The notes beneath the pieces were generated by a model. The model made no database searches. It was not told where the DNA came from and saw nothing but the letters and a program-made list of their open reading frames with translations. Positions 1 through 5,415 of a DNA stretch of 5,637 nucleotides are shown in pieces. Position numbers and translations under genes: made by a program. The stretch's first letter is position 1. Each line of letters opens with the position of its first letter. Where the stretch lies: the NCBI GenBank assembly GCA_964601805.1, contig CAZROW010000112.1, positions 1-5,637 of the forward strand. Reading direction: 5' to 3'. This stretch comes from Eutrophocola sp964601805. GTDB taxonomy: Bacteria > Pseudomonadota > Gammaproteobacteria > Pseudomonadales > Pseudohongiellaceae.

Positions 1-124
1 GTTTGTCAGCCACCATGTGGTAGCCGGCGACACCGGCATCAAGAATTTTTCCAAGCTCAAAGGCGGCATCCAGCGCCAGTGCACATTCATCCCTGTCCGC
101 AACAGGTATTCCTATCATTCGCAT
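1..124 (-). CDS. Probable universal stress protein (Usp-like), N-terminal part only
   Basis: The minus strand from 124 reads MRMIGIPVADRDECALALDA and continues to the window edge, giving 41 codons with no stop. The pattern is a short hydrophobic beta strand (MIGIPVA), a charged turn, an Ala/Leu-rich helix (ECALALDAAFELGKIL) and a second strand ending in a histidine (AGVAGYHMV). This is how UspA-fold proteins begin, where the first loop helps bind ATP or the dimer partner. The ATG at 124-122 is chosen because GGGGA lies six bases upstream. A second in-frame ATG at 118-116 is less well spaced. The gene diverges from nothing visible: 377 non-coding bases separate it from the end of umuC. Only the first third of a typical 140-residue Usp is present, so the family call is tentative. 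Another small Rossmann-like protein is possible. Confidence 0.55.
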   Translation of the reverse strand, partial: MRMIGIPVADRDECALALDAAFELGKILDAGVAGYHMVADK

Positions 125-180
125 TGCTTTTCCCCAACATTATATTTATCGGCAGGAGCGCTTGTTGCTGCTCATGCCAG

Positions 181-248
181 GTTTTAATGATCAAAACATG
201 GTAGGAAAAACGGTTGCTCTTAAGAATGCTGTTTTATGATCATATTTT
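181..248. promoter_or_regulatory. Paired palindromic TGATCA sites, possible operators
   Basis: Two similar AT-rich palindromic sites lie 49 bases apart: TTTTAATGATCAAAA at 182-196 and TTTTATGATCATATTTT at 232-248. Both begin GTTTTA and share the self-complementary core TGATCA. Lesser inverted matches surround them: CATGCCAG (173-180) with CTGGCATG (260-267), and TAGGAAAA (202-209) with TTTTCCTA (245-252). They lie in the only strongly AT-rich patch of the window, upstream of the Usp-like gene. A dimeric regulator binding two sites is a reasonable reading. The half-sites do not match the FNR/Anr consensus TTGAT-N4-ATCAA closely. This is inference from symmetry and position. Confidence 0.3.
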
Positions 249-273
249 CCTATCATAAGCTGGCATGTTCCTT

Positions 274-312
274 CGGGTGCCCTGCGGGCACCATGCCGGA
301 TGACGGCGCTTC
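274..312. repeat. REP-like repeat, copy 1 core (extends to about 338)
   Basis: This 39-base core is 36/39 identical to 349-387. It begins with a hairpin, GGTGCCC (276-282), loop TGC, GGGCACC (286-292), followed by TGCCGGATGACGGC. The similarity continues into 310-338, which matches 413-441 at 21 of 29 positions. The GCCGGATG...CCGGCCTACG style resembles extragenic palindromic elements of gammaproteobacteria. It translates into no sensible protein. Confidence 0.75.
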
Positions 313-348
313 CGACCTATGACAATTCGTTAAGGCCTGATGGGTCTC

Positions 349-387
349 CGGGTGCCCTGCGGACACCTTGCCGGATGACGGCCCTTC
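349..387. repeat. REP-like repeat, copy 2 core (extends to about 441)
   Basis: Second copy of the repeat at 274-312, with three substitutions. One of them breaks a base pair of the leading hairpin (GGACACC in place of GGGCACC). This copy has 28 extra bases compared with copy 1: CTTC occurs at 384-387 and again at 412-415, and copy 1 has only one CTTC at that place. The longer copy can pair GCCGGA (370-375) with TCCGGC (414-419), as expected of a REP-type cruciform or stem. Copy 2 therefore looks like the fuller version and copy 1 like a deletion between short direct repeats. Confidence 0.75.
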
Positions 388-452
388 GCGCCTTTTATGC
401 CCCAGAGAGTACTTCCGGCCTACGGGTCTTCGTTCAGGCCCAACGAGTCGTT

Positions 453-483
453 CCTTGTCCCTTGCTCCTTGTCCCTAGTCCCT
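453..483. repeat. Heptamer tandem array (CCTTGTC units), left inverted arm
   Basis: Four and a half tandem heptamers read CCTTGTC, CCTTGCT, CCTTGTC, CCTAGTC, CCT. Positions 457-483 are the inverted counterpart of 1809-1835 with 26 of 27 bases matching. The variant unit CCTTGCT occupies the same place in both arrays, which argues that they are copies of one ancestral element and not independent expansions. The array ends one base before the hairpin that follows the umuC stop codon. Confidence 0.85.
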
Positions 484-498
484 CCCGGCGCAGCCGGG
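484..498 (-). terminator. Perfect 6-bp hairpin after umuC, possible weak terminator
   Basis: CCCGGC (484-489), loop GCA, GCCGGG (493-498) forms a perfect GC stem three bases beyond the umuC stop codon at 504-502. On the transcribed strand it is followed by the purine-rich heptamer array and not by a U tract, so it lacks the second half of an intrinsic terminator. It may protect the 3' end, or be part of the repeat element next to it. Confidence 0.4.
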
Positions 499-501
499 TA
501 A

Positions 502-1755
502 TCAACATTTGATGACAGGAATATCCGCCCAGCGGGTGGTATAGGACGGTGACTTGAAGTTGCGACTCATCAGCCATTTGGGTTGGACGCCGCTGTTGGC
601 CAGTTGCACGGTGTAGCGGCCGAAGCGCTCGTTGATGCGGTCAACGGTTTGCATGAGGGTGCGTGATTTTTCCGGTTGCCGTGGCGCGTAGAAATCCAGT
701 TGCTCGTACTGGCTGGTGCGCAGGTCGAGCAGGCCGATACCGCATTTCTTGTAGCGGATACCGGGCCGGTAAATGGTTTCCAGGGCATCGGCACCGGCAC
801 GGGCGATCAGGCGTGTATCGTTGGTCAGGTGGGGCAGGGTGACCAGGCGCTGGCGGTAAAAACGCTGACCGTCCTGGAAGCTTTCCAGATAGATCCACAG
901 GTTGGCCGTCAGGCCGTTTTGCTTGCGCATTTTTTCGCCTGCGCGGGCGGCATACAGACTGATGGCCTGTTGCAGTTCGTGAAGTTCGGTGACCTTGTAG
1001 CTGAAACTGCGTGAGCAGATGATTTCCTTTTTCGGTTCCGGGGCGAGCTCAAGATCCAGGCAGGATTCGCCGTTGAGCTCGCGGATGGTTTTTTCCATGA
1101 TTACACTGAAGCGGCGGCGCAGCCATTTCGGGTTGCTGCGTGCCAGTTGCAGGGCGTTATGAATACCCATGTCATGCAGGCGCCTCTGGATGCGCTTGCC
1201 AATACCCCAGATATCCTCCAGCGGTACTCGCGCCAGCAGCCATTCCCATTTCGCGGGCGTGTCGAGCACGCACACCCCGTCAAGGCGGGGGATTTTCTTG
1301 GCGGCATGGTTGGCCAGCTTGGACAGGGTCTTGGTGGGCGCGATACCGGCGCACACCGGCATGCGGATATGCTGCCAGAGCATGTCCTTTATACGGTGGC
1401 CCTGCTCGTGGTAGCTGCCAAAGCGTTCACCGGGCAGGCGCAGGAAGGCCTCGTCGATGGAGTAGATCTCCATGTCGGTGGCAAAGGGCTCCATCAGTTT
1501 CATGACCCGGGCGGAGATATCGCCATAGAGTTCGTAGTTGCTGGAAAAGATGTGGCAGCCAGCTTCTTCCACCTGCCGACGCACCTGGAAAAAGGGCAGC
1601 ATGCCGGGAATGCCCAGGGCCTTGGCTTCCTTGTTGCGGGAGATGATGCAGCCGTCATTGTTGGACAACACCACGATCGGTTTGCCGCGCACGGACGGGT
1701 CAAAAATCGTCTCGCAGCTGGCGTAGAAGGTGTTGCAGTCGACCAGGGCAAACAT
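502..1755 (-). CDS. umuC: UmuC, translesion DNA polymerase V catalytic subunit (Y family)
   Basis: UmuC is the polymerase subunit of Pol V, which copies past lesions when joined by UmuD'2 and RecA. This 417-residue protein is essentially full length (E. coli UmuC is 422). It opens MFALVDCNTFYASCE with catalytic Asp6 and the Tyr11 steric gate. SNNDGC lies at 31-36, and SIDEAF at 99-104 supplies catalytic Asp101 and Glu102. The thumb helix-hairpin-helix region contains WGIGKR (183-188), and EIICSRSF (244-251) begins the little-finger domain. QLDFY at 352-356 sits where E. coli UmuC has its beta-clamp-binding motif QLNLF. The C-terminal YTTRW (405-409) belongs to the DUF4113 tail. The start is fixed by conservation, but the upstream bases (GAGCACCGTTTTCC) contain no good ribosome binding site. 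umuD normally precedes and overlaps umuC. Here only 80 readable bases lie upstream, with no umuD and no CTGT-N8-ACAG SOS box, before a repeat and an assembly gap. Confidence 0.96.
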   Translation of the reverse strand: MFALVDCNTFYASCETIFDPSVRGKPIVVLSNNDGCIISRNKEAKALGIPGMLPFFQVRRQVEEAGCHIFSSNYELYGDISARVMKLMEPFATDMEIYSIDEAFLRLPGERFGSYHEQGHRIKDMLWQHIRMPVCAGIAPTKTLSKLANHAAKKIPRLDGVCVLDTPAKWEWLLARVPLEDIWGIGKRIQRRLHDMGIHNALQLARSNPKWLRRRFSVIMEKTIRELNGESCLDLELAPEPKKEIICSRSFSYKVTELHELQQAISLYAARAGEKMRKQNGLTANLWIYLESFQDGQRFYRQRLVTLPHLTNDTRLIARAGADALETIYRPGIRYKKCGIGLLDLRTSQYEQLDFYAPRQPEKSRTLMQTVDRINERFGRYTVQLANSGVQPKWLMSRNFKSPSYTTRWADIPVIKC

Positions 1756-1804
1756 GGAAAACGGTGCTCACAAATTTCGTGGTGGGGGGAAGTGAAGATA
1801 CAAG

Positions 1805-1835
1805 AGACAGGGACAAGGGACAAGGAGCAAGGGAC
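1805..1835. repeat. Heptamer tandem array (GACAAGG units), right inverted arm, cut by gap
   Basis: The units read AGACAGG (1805), GACAAGG (1812), GACAAGG (1819), AGCAAGG (1826), then GAC running directly into N. It is the inverted copy of the array at 453-483 (26/27 over 1809-1835). Because the sequence stops in phase within the array, its true length is unknown. It lies about 50 bases upstream of the umuC start, where a promoter would be expected. Confidence 0.85.
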
Positions 1836-1935
1836 NNNNNNNNNNNNNNNNNNNNNNNNNNNNNNNNNNNNNNNNNNNNNNNNNNNNNNNNNNNNNNNNN
1901 NNNNNNNNNNNNNNNNNNNNNNNNNNNNNNNNNNN
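1836..1935. other. Assembly gap (100 N)
   Basis: Exactly 100 undetermined bases, the conventional placeholder for a scaffold gap of unknown size. It starts inside a tandem repeat, a likely cause of the assembly break. It hides the remainder of the array, any promoter of umuC, and the start codon, promoter and first signal-peptide residues of the lipoprotein gene to the right. Confidence 0.95.
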
Positions 1936-2988
1936 ACACTGCTGTTTCTGCTGGCCGGTTGTGTCGGTACGGTCAATTCGCAGGATGATTGCATGGACGC
2001 CGACGGCTACAGTTTTATCTGCGGCCCGATCAATGCCGAGGACCTGGTGCGGGTGCCCGATACGGACTGGGCCATTGCCAGCGGCATGGCGCAAGGCACG
2101 GCCCTGTTTCTGCTGGAGACCCGGCGCCGCAGCTCGAATGCCCTGTATCCCGGCCGTCTGCCACGGGCGCAACAGGACATGAGCCTGTACGGGGCCTGTC
2201 CCGGTTCGCCGGACCCCAATGACTTTACTGCCCACGGGGTGAATATCCAGCCGGGCACCGAGGGGCATTCCACCCTTTATGTCGTTGGTCATGGCGGGCG
2301 TGAAGCCATCGAGGTTTTTGATGTGGATGCCAGTCGTGGCAGCCCGGTGCTGACCTGGATCGGCTGTGTCCTGATGCCGGAACACCTGGATGCCAACTCC
2401 GTGGCCTCCTTTAGTGACGGCTCCATTGTAGCCACTGTGCTGATTCATCCGGACAAAACCTTTTTCCAGGCGGTCACCGGCGAGCCGACCGGGGGCGTCT
2501 ACAAATGGTCGCCGGGTGATGACGGCTTTACCCTGATGGCAGGTACAGAGCTGCCTTCCAACAACGGCATCGAGGTGTCGGCAGATGAGCAGACCATTTT
2601 CGTCGCCTCAAGCGGACTGCACACCATTGTCGCCCTGAGCAACACCAATCCCTCCCGCCAGCTAGGCATGACGGTGGACCTGGGTATTACCCCGGACAAC
2701 GTCCACATGGGCCGTGATGGCCGACTCATTACGGCCGGCATGGTCAATGAAGATCCGGTATGTGGCAGCATTATCGACCCGGAAACCTTCAGCCTGGAAA
2801 CCATTGCCACCTGTCCACGCCCCTTCAAGGCCTTTGCCATTGATCCGGACACCATGGCCGTGGAAGAGATCAGCAGTGGACCGGCCACCGAAAGCTGGAG
2901 CAATGCCACCATGGCCCTGGAAGTGGGCGATGATGTCTGGCTGGGCACCTTCTCGGGTAATCGCATCGCGATTCGGCCCAGGCGCTGA
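1936..2988 (+). CDS. Paraoxonase/SMP-30-type beta-propeller lipoprotein, start lost in gap
   Basis: 350 residues are readable. The first, TLLFLLAGC, are the end of a signal peptide with lipobox LAGC, so the protein is lipidated at the Cys encoded at 1960-1962 and held in the envelope. The rest resembles animal and bacterial paraoxonases, calcium-dependent lactonases/arylesterases with a six-bladed propeller. By motif comparison from memory, AEDL (Glu 2038, Asp 2041) matches PON1 Glu53/Asp54. AHGV (His 2233) matches His115 and VVGH (His 2290) matches His134. ANSV (Asn 2395) matches Asn168, NNGIEVSADE (second Asn, 2563) matches Asn224, and PDNV (Asp 2695, Asn 2698) matches Asp269/Asn270. The closing VWLGTFSGNRIAI resembles the last PON blade. 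A lactonase or esterase acting on a periplasmic or surface substrate is inferred; the substrate is unknown. A generic SMP-30/gluconolactonase-like protein without that activity is the alternative. Confidence 0.75.
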   Translation, partial: TLLFLLAGCVGTVNSQDDCMDADGYSFICGPINAEDLVRVPDTDWAIASGMAQGTALFLLETRRRSSNALYPGRLPRAQQDMSLYGACPGSPDPNDFTAHGVNIQPGTEGHSTLYVVGHGGREAIEVFDVDASRGSPVLTWIGCVLMPEHLDANSVASFSDGSIVATVLIHPDKTFFQAVTGEPTGGVYKWSPGDDGFTLMAGTELPSNNGIEVSADEQTIFVASSGLHTIVALSNTNPSRQLGMTVDLGITPDNVHMGRDGRLITAGMVNEDPVCGSIIDPETFSLETIATCPRPFKAFAIDPDTMAVEEISSGPATESWSNATMALEVGDDVWLGTFSGNRIAIRPRR

Positions 2989-3019
2989 TTCCTGCCGCCT
3001 TTCCGGCACTCTTATCAAA

Positions 3020-3049
3020 GGGTCAGGGGTAAAGAATTTCCCCTGACCC
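3020..3049. terminator. Perfect 10-bp inverted repeat; terminator or palindromic repeat element
   Basis: GGGTCAGGGG (3020-3029) and CCCCTGACCC (3040-3049) are exact reverse complements around a 10-base loop in which AAA and TTT can add three more pairs. It lies 31 bases past the lipoprotein stop codon, so a terminator role is natural, but the downstream bases (GTTATCACTTT) lack a strong T run. TTATCA stands on both sides (3012-3017 and 3051-3056). GGGTCAG...CTGACCC hairpins of this style are common dispersed elements in gammaproteobacteria, so it may be a repeat element reused as a terminator. Confidence 0.6.
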
Positions 3050-3071
3050 GTTATCACTTTCCCGCTACAAT
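3043..3071 (+). promoter_or_regulatory. Probable sigma-70 promoter of the CBM9/DUF5916 gene
   Basis: CTGACC (3043-3048, four of six matches to TTGACA) and TACAAT (3066-3071, five of six to TATAAT) are separated by 17 bases. Transcription would begin near 3078, leaving a leader of about 28 bases that contains the ribosome binding site at 3092-3098. The -35 box lies wholly within the 3' arm of the hairpin at 3020-3049. The -10 box contains the first two bases of the ATG at 3070, so that ATG would not be on the mRNA. Confidence 0.5.
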
Positions 3072-3091
3072 GGCGCCTTTTGCAAAACTTC

Positions 3092-3098
3092 AGGGGAG
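3092..3098 (+). promoter_or_regulatory. Ribosome binding site that selects a TTG start
   Basis: AGGGGAG lies seven bases before TTG at 3106, which is good Shine-Dalgarno spacing. The upstream ATG at 3070 has only TTTCCCGCTACA before it. This decides the start of the following gene in favour of TTG. Confidence 0.7.
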
Positions 3099-3105
3099 AT
3101 TGGCT

Positions 3106-5358
3106 TTGCGATTGATCAGAATACTCATCATGGGCATGTTGGCAGCAACGTGTTCCGGTCTGGCGCTGGCCCAGCAGATCACTTCAGGGGCAGGGAAATC
3201 TATCAGCCTGCCACACCTGGCTGCTACTGATGTGACCATCGACGGCAGCCTTGATGAACGCACCTGGTCACAGGCTACCCTGATCGAGGATCTGCACCAG
3301 GTTTTTCCCGAAGAGTTTGTGGCGCCGAGCCAGCCTACCGAAGTCAGGGTGTTCTACACAGACAACGCACTGTATGTCGGTGCGACCATGGTGGAAAGCG
3401 ATCCGTCACAAATTGTTGACCGGGTTCTGCGGCAGGGACAGTCACTGGACAGTGACGATATTTTCGCCGTCATCATTGATCCCTACCTGGATCGTCGCAA
3501 TGGTTACCGCTTCGAGGTAAATCCCAACGGTGTGCGCTGGGAAGGCCTGTTCCAGAATATTATCGAGGTGGAAGGCAACTGGGATGGTATCTGGGAAGCA
3601 CGTGCCAAGCGCACGGACCGGGGCTGGACCGCCGAGATTCGCATTCCCTTCCAGTCGCTGTCTTTCAATCCCGATTCCTCGGAATGGGGTATCAACTTCA
3701 GTCGCATACGCCGTGGCGATAATGAAATCATCGCCTGGATGTCCTTTAACCGCGAGATCAATCCCAGTACGGCGGGTATGGCCACCGGTCTTGATGACCT
3801 GCGCCAGGGTGTTGGTCTGGACGTGGTGCCGTCCATGACCTTGCGCCGCAACCGCACCTTTGGCCCCGGCGGGTTTGCCGAGAATCATTACGAGCCGCAG
3901 CTGGATGTGTTTTACAAGGTCACGCCGCAGCTCAATGCTTCTCTCACCCTGAATACTGATTTCTCTGCCACTGAGGTAGATGACCGGCAGGTGAACCTGA
4001 CACGCTTCAACCTGTTCTTTCCGGAAAAACGCGACTTCTTCCTGCGCGATGTCGACATCTTCGAATTCGGCCAGATCGGTTCCGGCAGTTTCAATGCCGT
4101 CTCAGGTACCGGGTCGGCGGCTGCGTCCAGTCCTTCCCTGCAAAATGCTCGACCCTTTTTCTCGCGTAAAATCGGCCTGGGCGCCGGCGGCCAGATCCTG
4201 GACCTGGTGGGTGGTATCAAGCTCAGTGGCAGGGTGGGCGACTGGAACGTGGGATCCCTGTTGATCAACCAGGATGAGGAGCCCTCCCTGGGACTGGATT
4301 CACAGAATATCTTCGTTGGCCGTACCGTGCTCAATGTCGGTTCGCGTACCCAGGTGGGTGCTATTGTTACTGATGGCAACCCCCAGGGTAACCTGGACAA
4401 CACCCTGATCGGTACCGATGTGCGCTATCGCAATACGAGTTTCTTTGGCAACACGGTGGAGGCCTCGGCCTTTTACCAGGAAACCGACACGGAAGGTTTA
4501 CCCGGCCAGGATAACGCGTCCTACGGCATCAACCTGTTCCTGCCCAATGCCCAGGGCTGGCAGGGCCAGTACCAGTACAAGCGTGTCGAGAAAGACTTCT
4601 TTCCGGCAGTGGGCTATGTCAACGTGAAAGATATCGAGGATCACCATACCTCGGTGGGATATCGTCATTTCATGCAGCCTGATGACTTTTTTCGGTCCGT
4701 GGCGCTGATCGCCGAAGGCTATCGCGCCGAAAACCTGGCTGATGGTTCCCTGAATAATGAAAACCTGGGCCTGCGACTGACCTCGTTTACCAACACCAAC
4801 GACTCCTACTGGACCCGCTTTGTCTATTACAAGGAAGTGCTGCCGCGGCCCTTTACCATTTATCGTGCCTCCGACGGCTCCCGTTCGGTGACCATTCCGG
4901 CCGGTGAATACAGTTGGGAAGATTTCTTTGTCGGCATGTCCTGGGGTGGTCATCGTCGCCTGTCTGGTGGACTGATGCTCTGGTCCGGTGACTACTACAA
5001 CGGCAGCCATGTGCAAACTATCAGTAACGTCACCTGGCGTCCCAATCGCAATTTTGCCCTGACGGTGACCTATAACGAGAACGCCATCGAGCTGCCCGCC
5101 GGGGATTTCACCGTGCGCCTGTTTGGTGTGAACTCCCAGTATGCCTTTTCATCCACGTTGTCCTGGAGTAATCTCATCCAGTACGACAACGTCTCGGAAA
5201 ACCTGGGTTTCAACTCTCGCCTGCACTGGATTCCCAAGGCGGGACAACAGGCCTTTCTCGTGCTCAACTGGGGACTGGTCGACGCCGACAAGGATAACCA
5301 CTTTGACTCGACGGTTGCGGATCTTTCACTGAAGTTTAATTACACATTCCGATTCTAG
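3106..5358 (+). CDS. Exported CBM9-like / DUF5916 outer-membrane beta-barrel protein
   Basis: The protein has 750 residues from TTG 3106. The first 22 residues (MRLIRILIMGMLAATCSGLA, then LA) form a clean signal peptide cleaved at ALA/QQ; Cys16 is not in a lipobox because Thr precedes it. Residues of about 40-215 form a CBM9-like beta-sandwich: VTIDGSLDERTW at 43-54, ALYVGATM at 88-95, SDDIFAVIIDPYLDRRNGYRF, then NPNG at 139-142, and GWTAEIRIPF. From about 235 onward is the DUF5916-type region, with the hallmark LFFPEKRDFFL (303-313) and then alternating aromatic strands expected of a barrel. The last residues, LSLKFNYTFRF, end in Phe as outer-membrane barrel proteins do. The family's function is not established. 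The CBM9-like part suggests glycan binding, but no catalytic residues are recognised. The ATG at 3070 would add 12 residues ahead of the signal peptide and lacks a ribosome binding site. A terminator-like hairpin upstream and its own promoter suggest transcription separate from the lipoprotein gene. Confidence 0.9.
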   Translation: MRLIRILIMGMLAATCSGLALAQQITSGAGKSISLPHLAATDVTIDGSLDERTWSQATLIEDLHQVFPEEFVAPSQPTEVRVFYTDNALYVGATMVESDPSQIVDRVLRQGQSLDSDDIFAVIIDPYLDRRNGYRFEVNPNGVRWEGLFQNIIEVEGNWDGIWEARAKRTDRGWTAEIRIPFQSLSFNPDSSEWGINFSRIRRGDNEIIAWMSFNREINPSTAGMATGLDDLRQGVGLDVVPSMTLRRNRTFGPGGFAENHYEPQLDVFYKVTPQLNASLTLNTDFSATEVDDRQVNLTRFNLFFPEKRDFFLRDVDIFEFGQIGSGSFNAVSGTGSAAASSPSLQNARPFFSRKIGLGAGGQILDLVGGIKLSGRVGDWNVGSLLINQDEEPSLGLDSQNIFVGRTVLNVGSRTQVGAIVTDGNPQGNLDNTLIGTDVRYRNTSFFGNTVEASAFYQETDTEGLPGQDNASYGINLFLPNAQGWQGQYQYKRVEKDFFPAVGYVNVKDIEDHHTSVGYRHFMQPDDFFRSVALIAEGYRAENLADGSLNNENLGLRLTSFTNTNDSYWTRFVYYKEVLPRPFTIYRASDGSRSVTIPAGEYSWEDFFVGMSWGGHRRLSGGLMLWSGDYYNGSHVQTISNVTWRPNRNFALTVTYNENAIELPAGDFTVRLFGVNSQYAFSSTLSWSNLIQYDNVSENLGFNSRLHWIPKAGQQAFLVLNWGLVDADKDNHFDSTVADLSLKFNYTFRF

Positions 5359-5415
5359 TGAACAGTTCTGAAACTCACTAATCTTTCAGCGACAGGACAC
5401 CAGGGATAGCCAGTC

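Larger units (their letters stand above)
125..501. other. Non-coding stretch between the Usp-like gene and umuC
   Basis: This 377-base stretch has no credible gene. From the left it holds the ribosome binding site of the minus-strand Usp-like gene (GGGG at 135-132). An AT-rich segment (about 181-257) with two palindromic sites follows, then a two-copy REP-like GC-rich repeat (274-441), a heptamer tandem array (453-483) and a perfect small hairpin (484-498). The base composition switches abruptly from AT-rich to GC-rich near 258. Several TATGAT hexamers lie in the AT-rich part on both strands, but none has a convincing -35 partner at 16-18 bases, so I do not call a promoter. Confidence 0.7.

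Noticed and set aside
139..144. Perfect TATAAT on the minus strand before the Usp-like gene
   Set aside because: It is only 14 bases from the start codon, so transcription would begin within the ribosome binding site. The hexamer 17 bases upstream (CAACAA) is not a -35.
181..194. FNR/Anr box upstream of the Usp-like gene
   Set aside because: On the minus strand TTGAT is present, but the second half-site is AAAAC instead of ATCAA.
453..483. CRISPR-like repeat
   Set aside because: The units are contiguous 7-base repeats with no spacers, so this is a simple tandem array.
300..512. A 70-codon plus-strand frame starting inside the REP-like repeat
   Set aside because: It translates the repeat and the heptamer array, has no ribosome binding site or domain-like features, and ends over the 3' end of umuC.
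1756..1835. Remnant of umuD upstream of umuC
   Set aside because: None of the minus-strand frames here gives a UmuD-like C-terminus; the frames read low-complexity or proline/histidine-rich residues.
1147..2988. A continuous 613-codon plus-strand open frame crossing the N run
   Set aside because: It is open only because N codons are not stops. Its left part is antisense to umuC, and the gap has unknown length. Only the part from 1936 is a real gene.
2993..3008. Hairpin TGCCG / CGGCA just after the lipoprotein stop codon
   Set aside because: It has only five base pairs and no T tract, and a far stronger hairpin lies immediately downstream.
3070..3105. ATG at 3070 as the start of the barrel protein
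   Set aside because: It has no ribosome binding site, overlaps a likely -10 box, and would put 12 residues before a complete signal peptide that starts at TTG 3106.
5368..5389. Inverted repeat CTGAAA / TTTCAG between the barrel and HPt genes
   Set aside because: A six-base AT-containing stem with a 10-base loop and no T run is too weak to call a terminator or operator.
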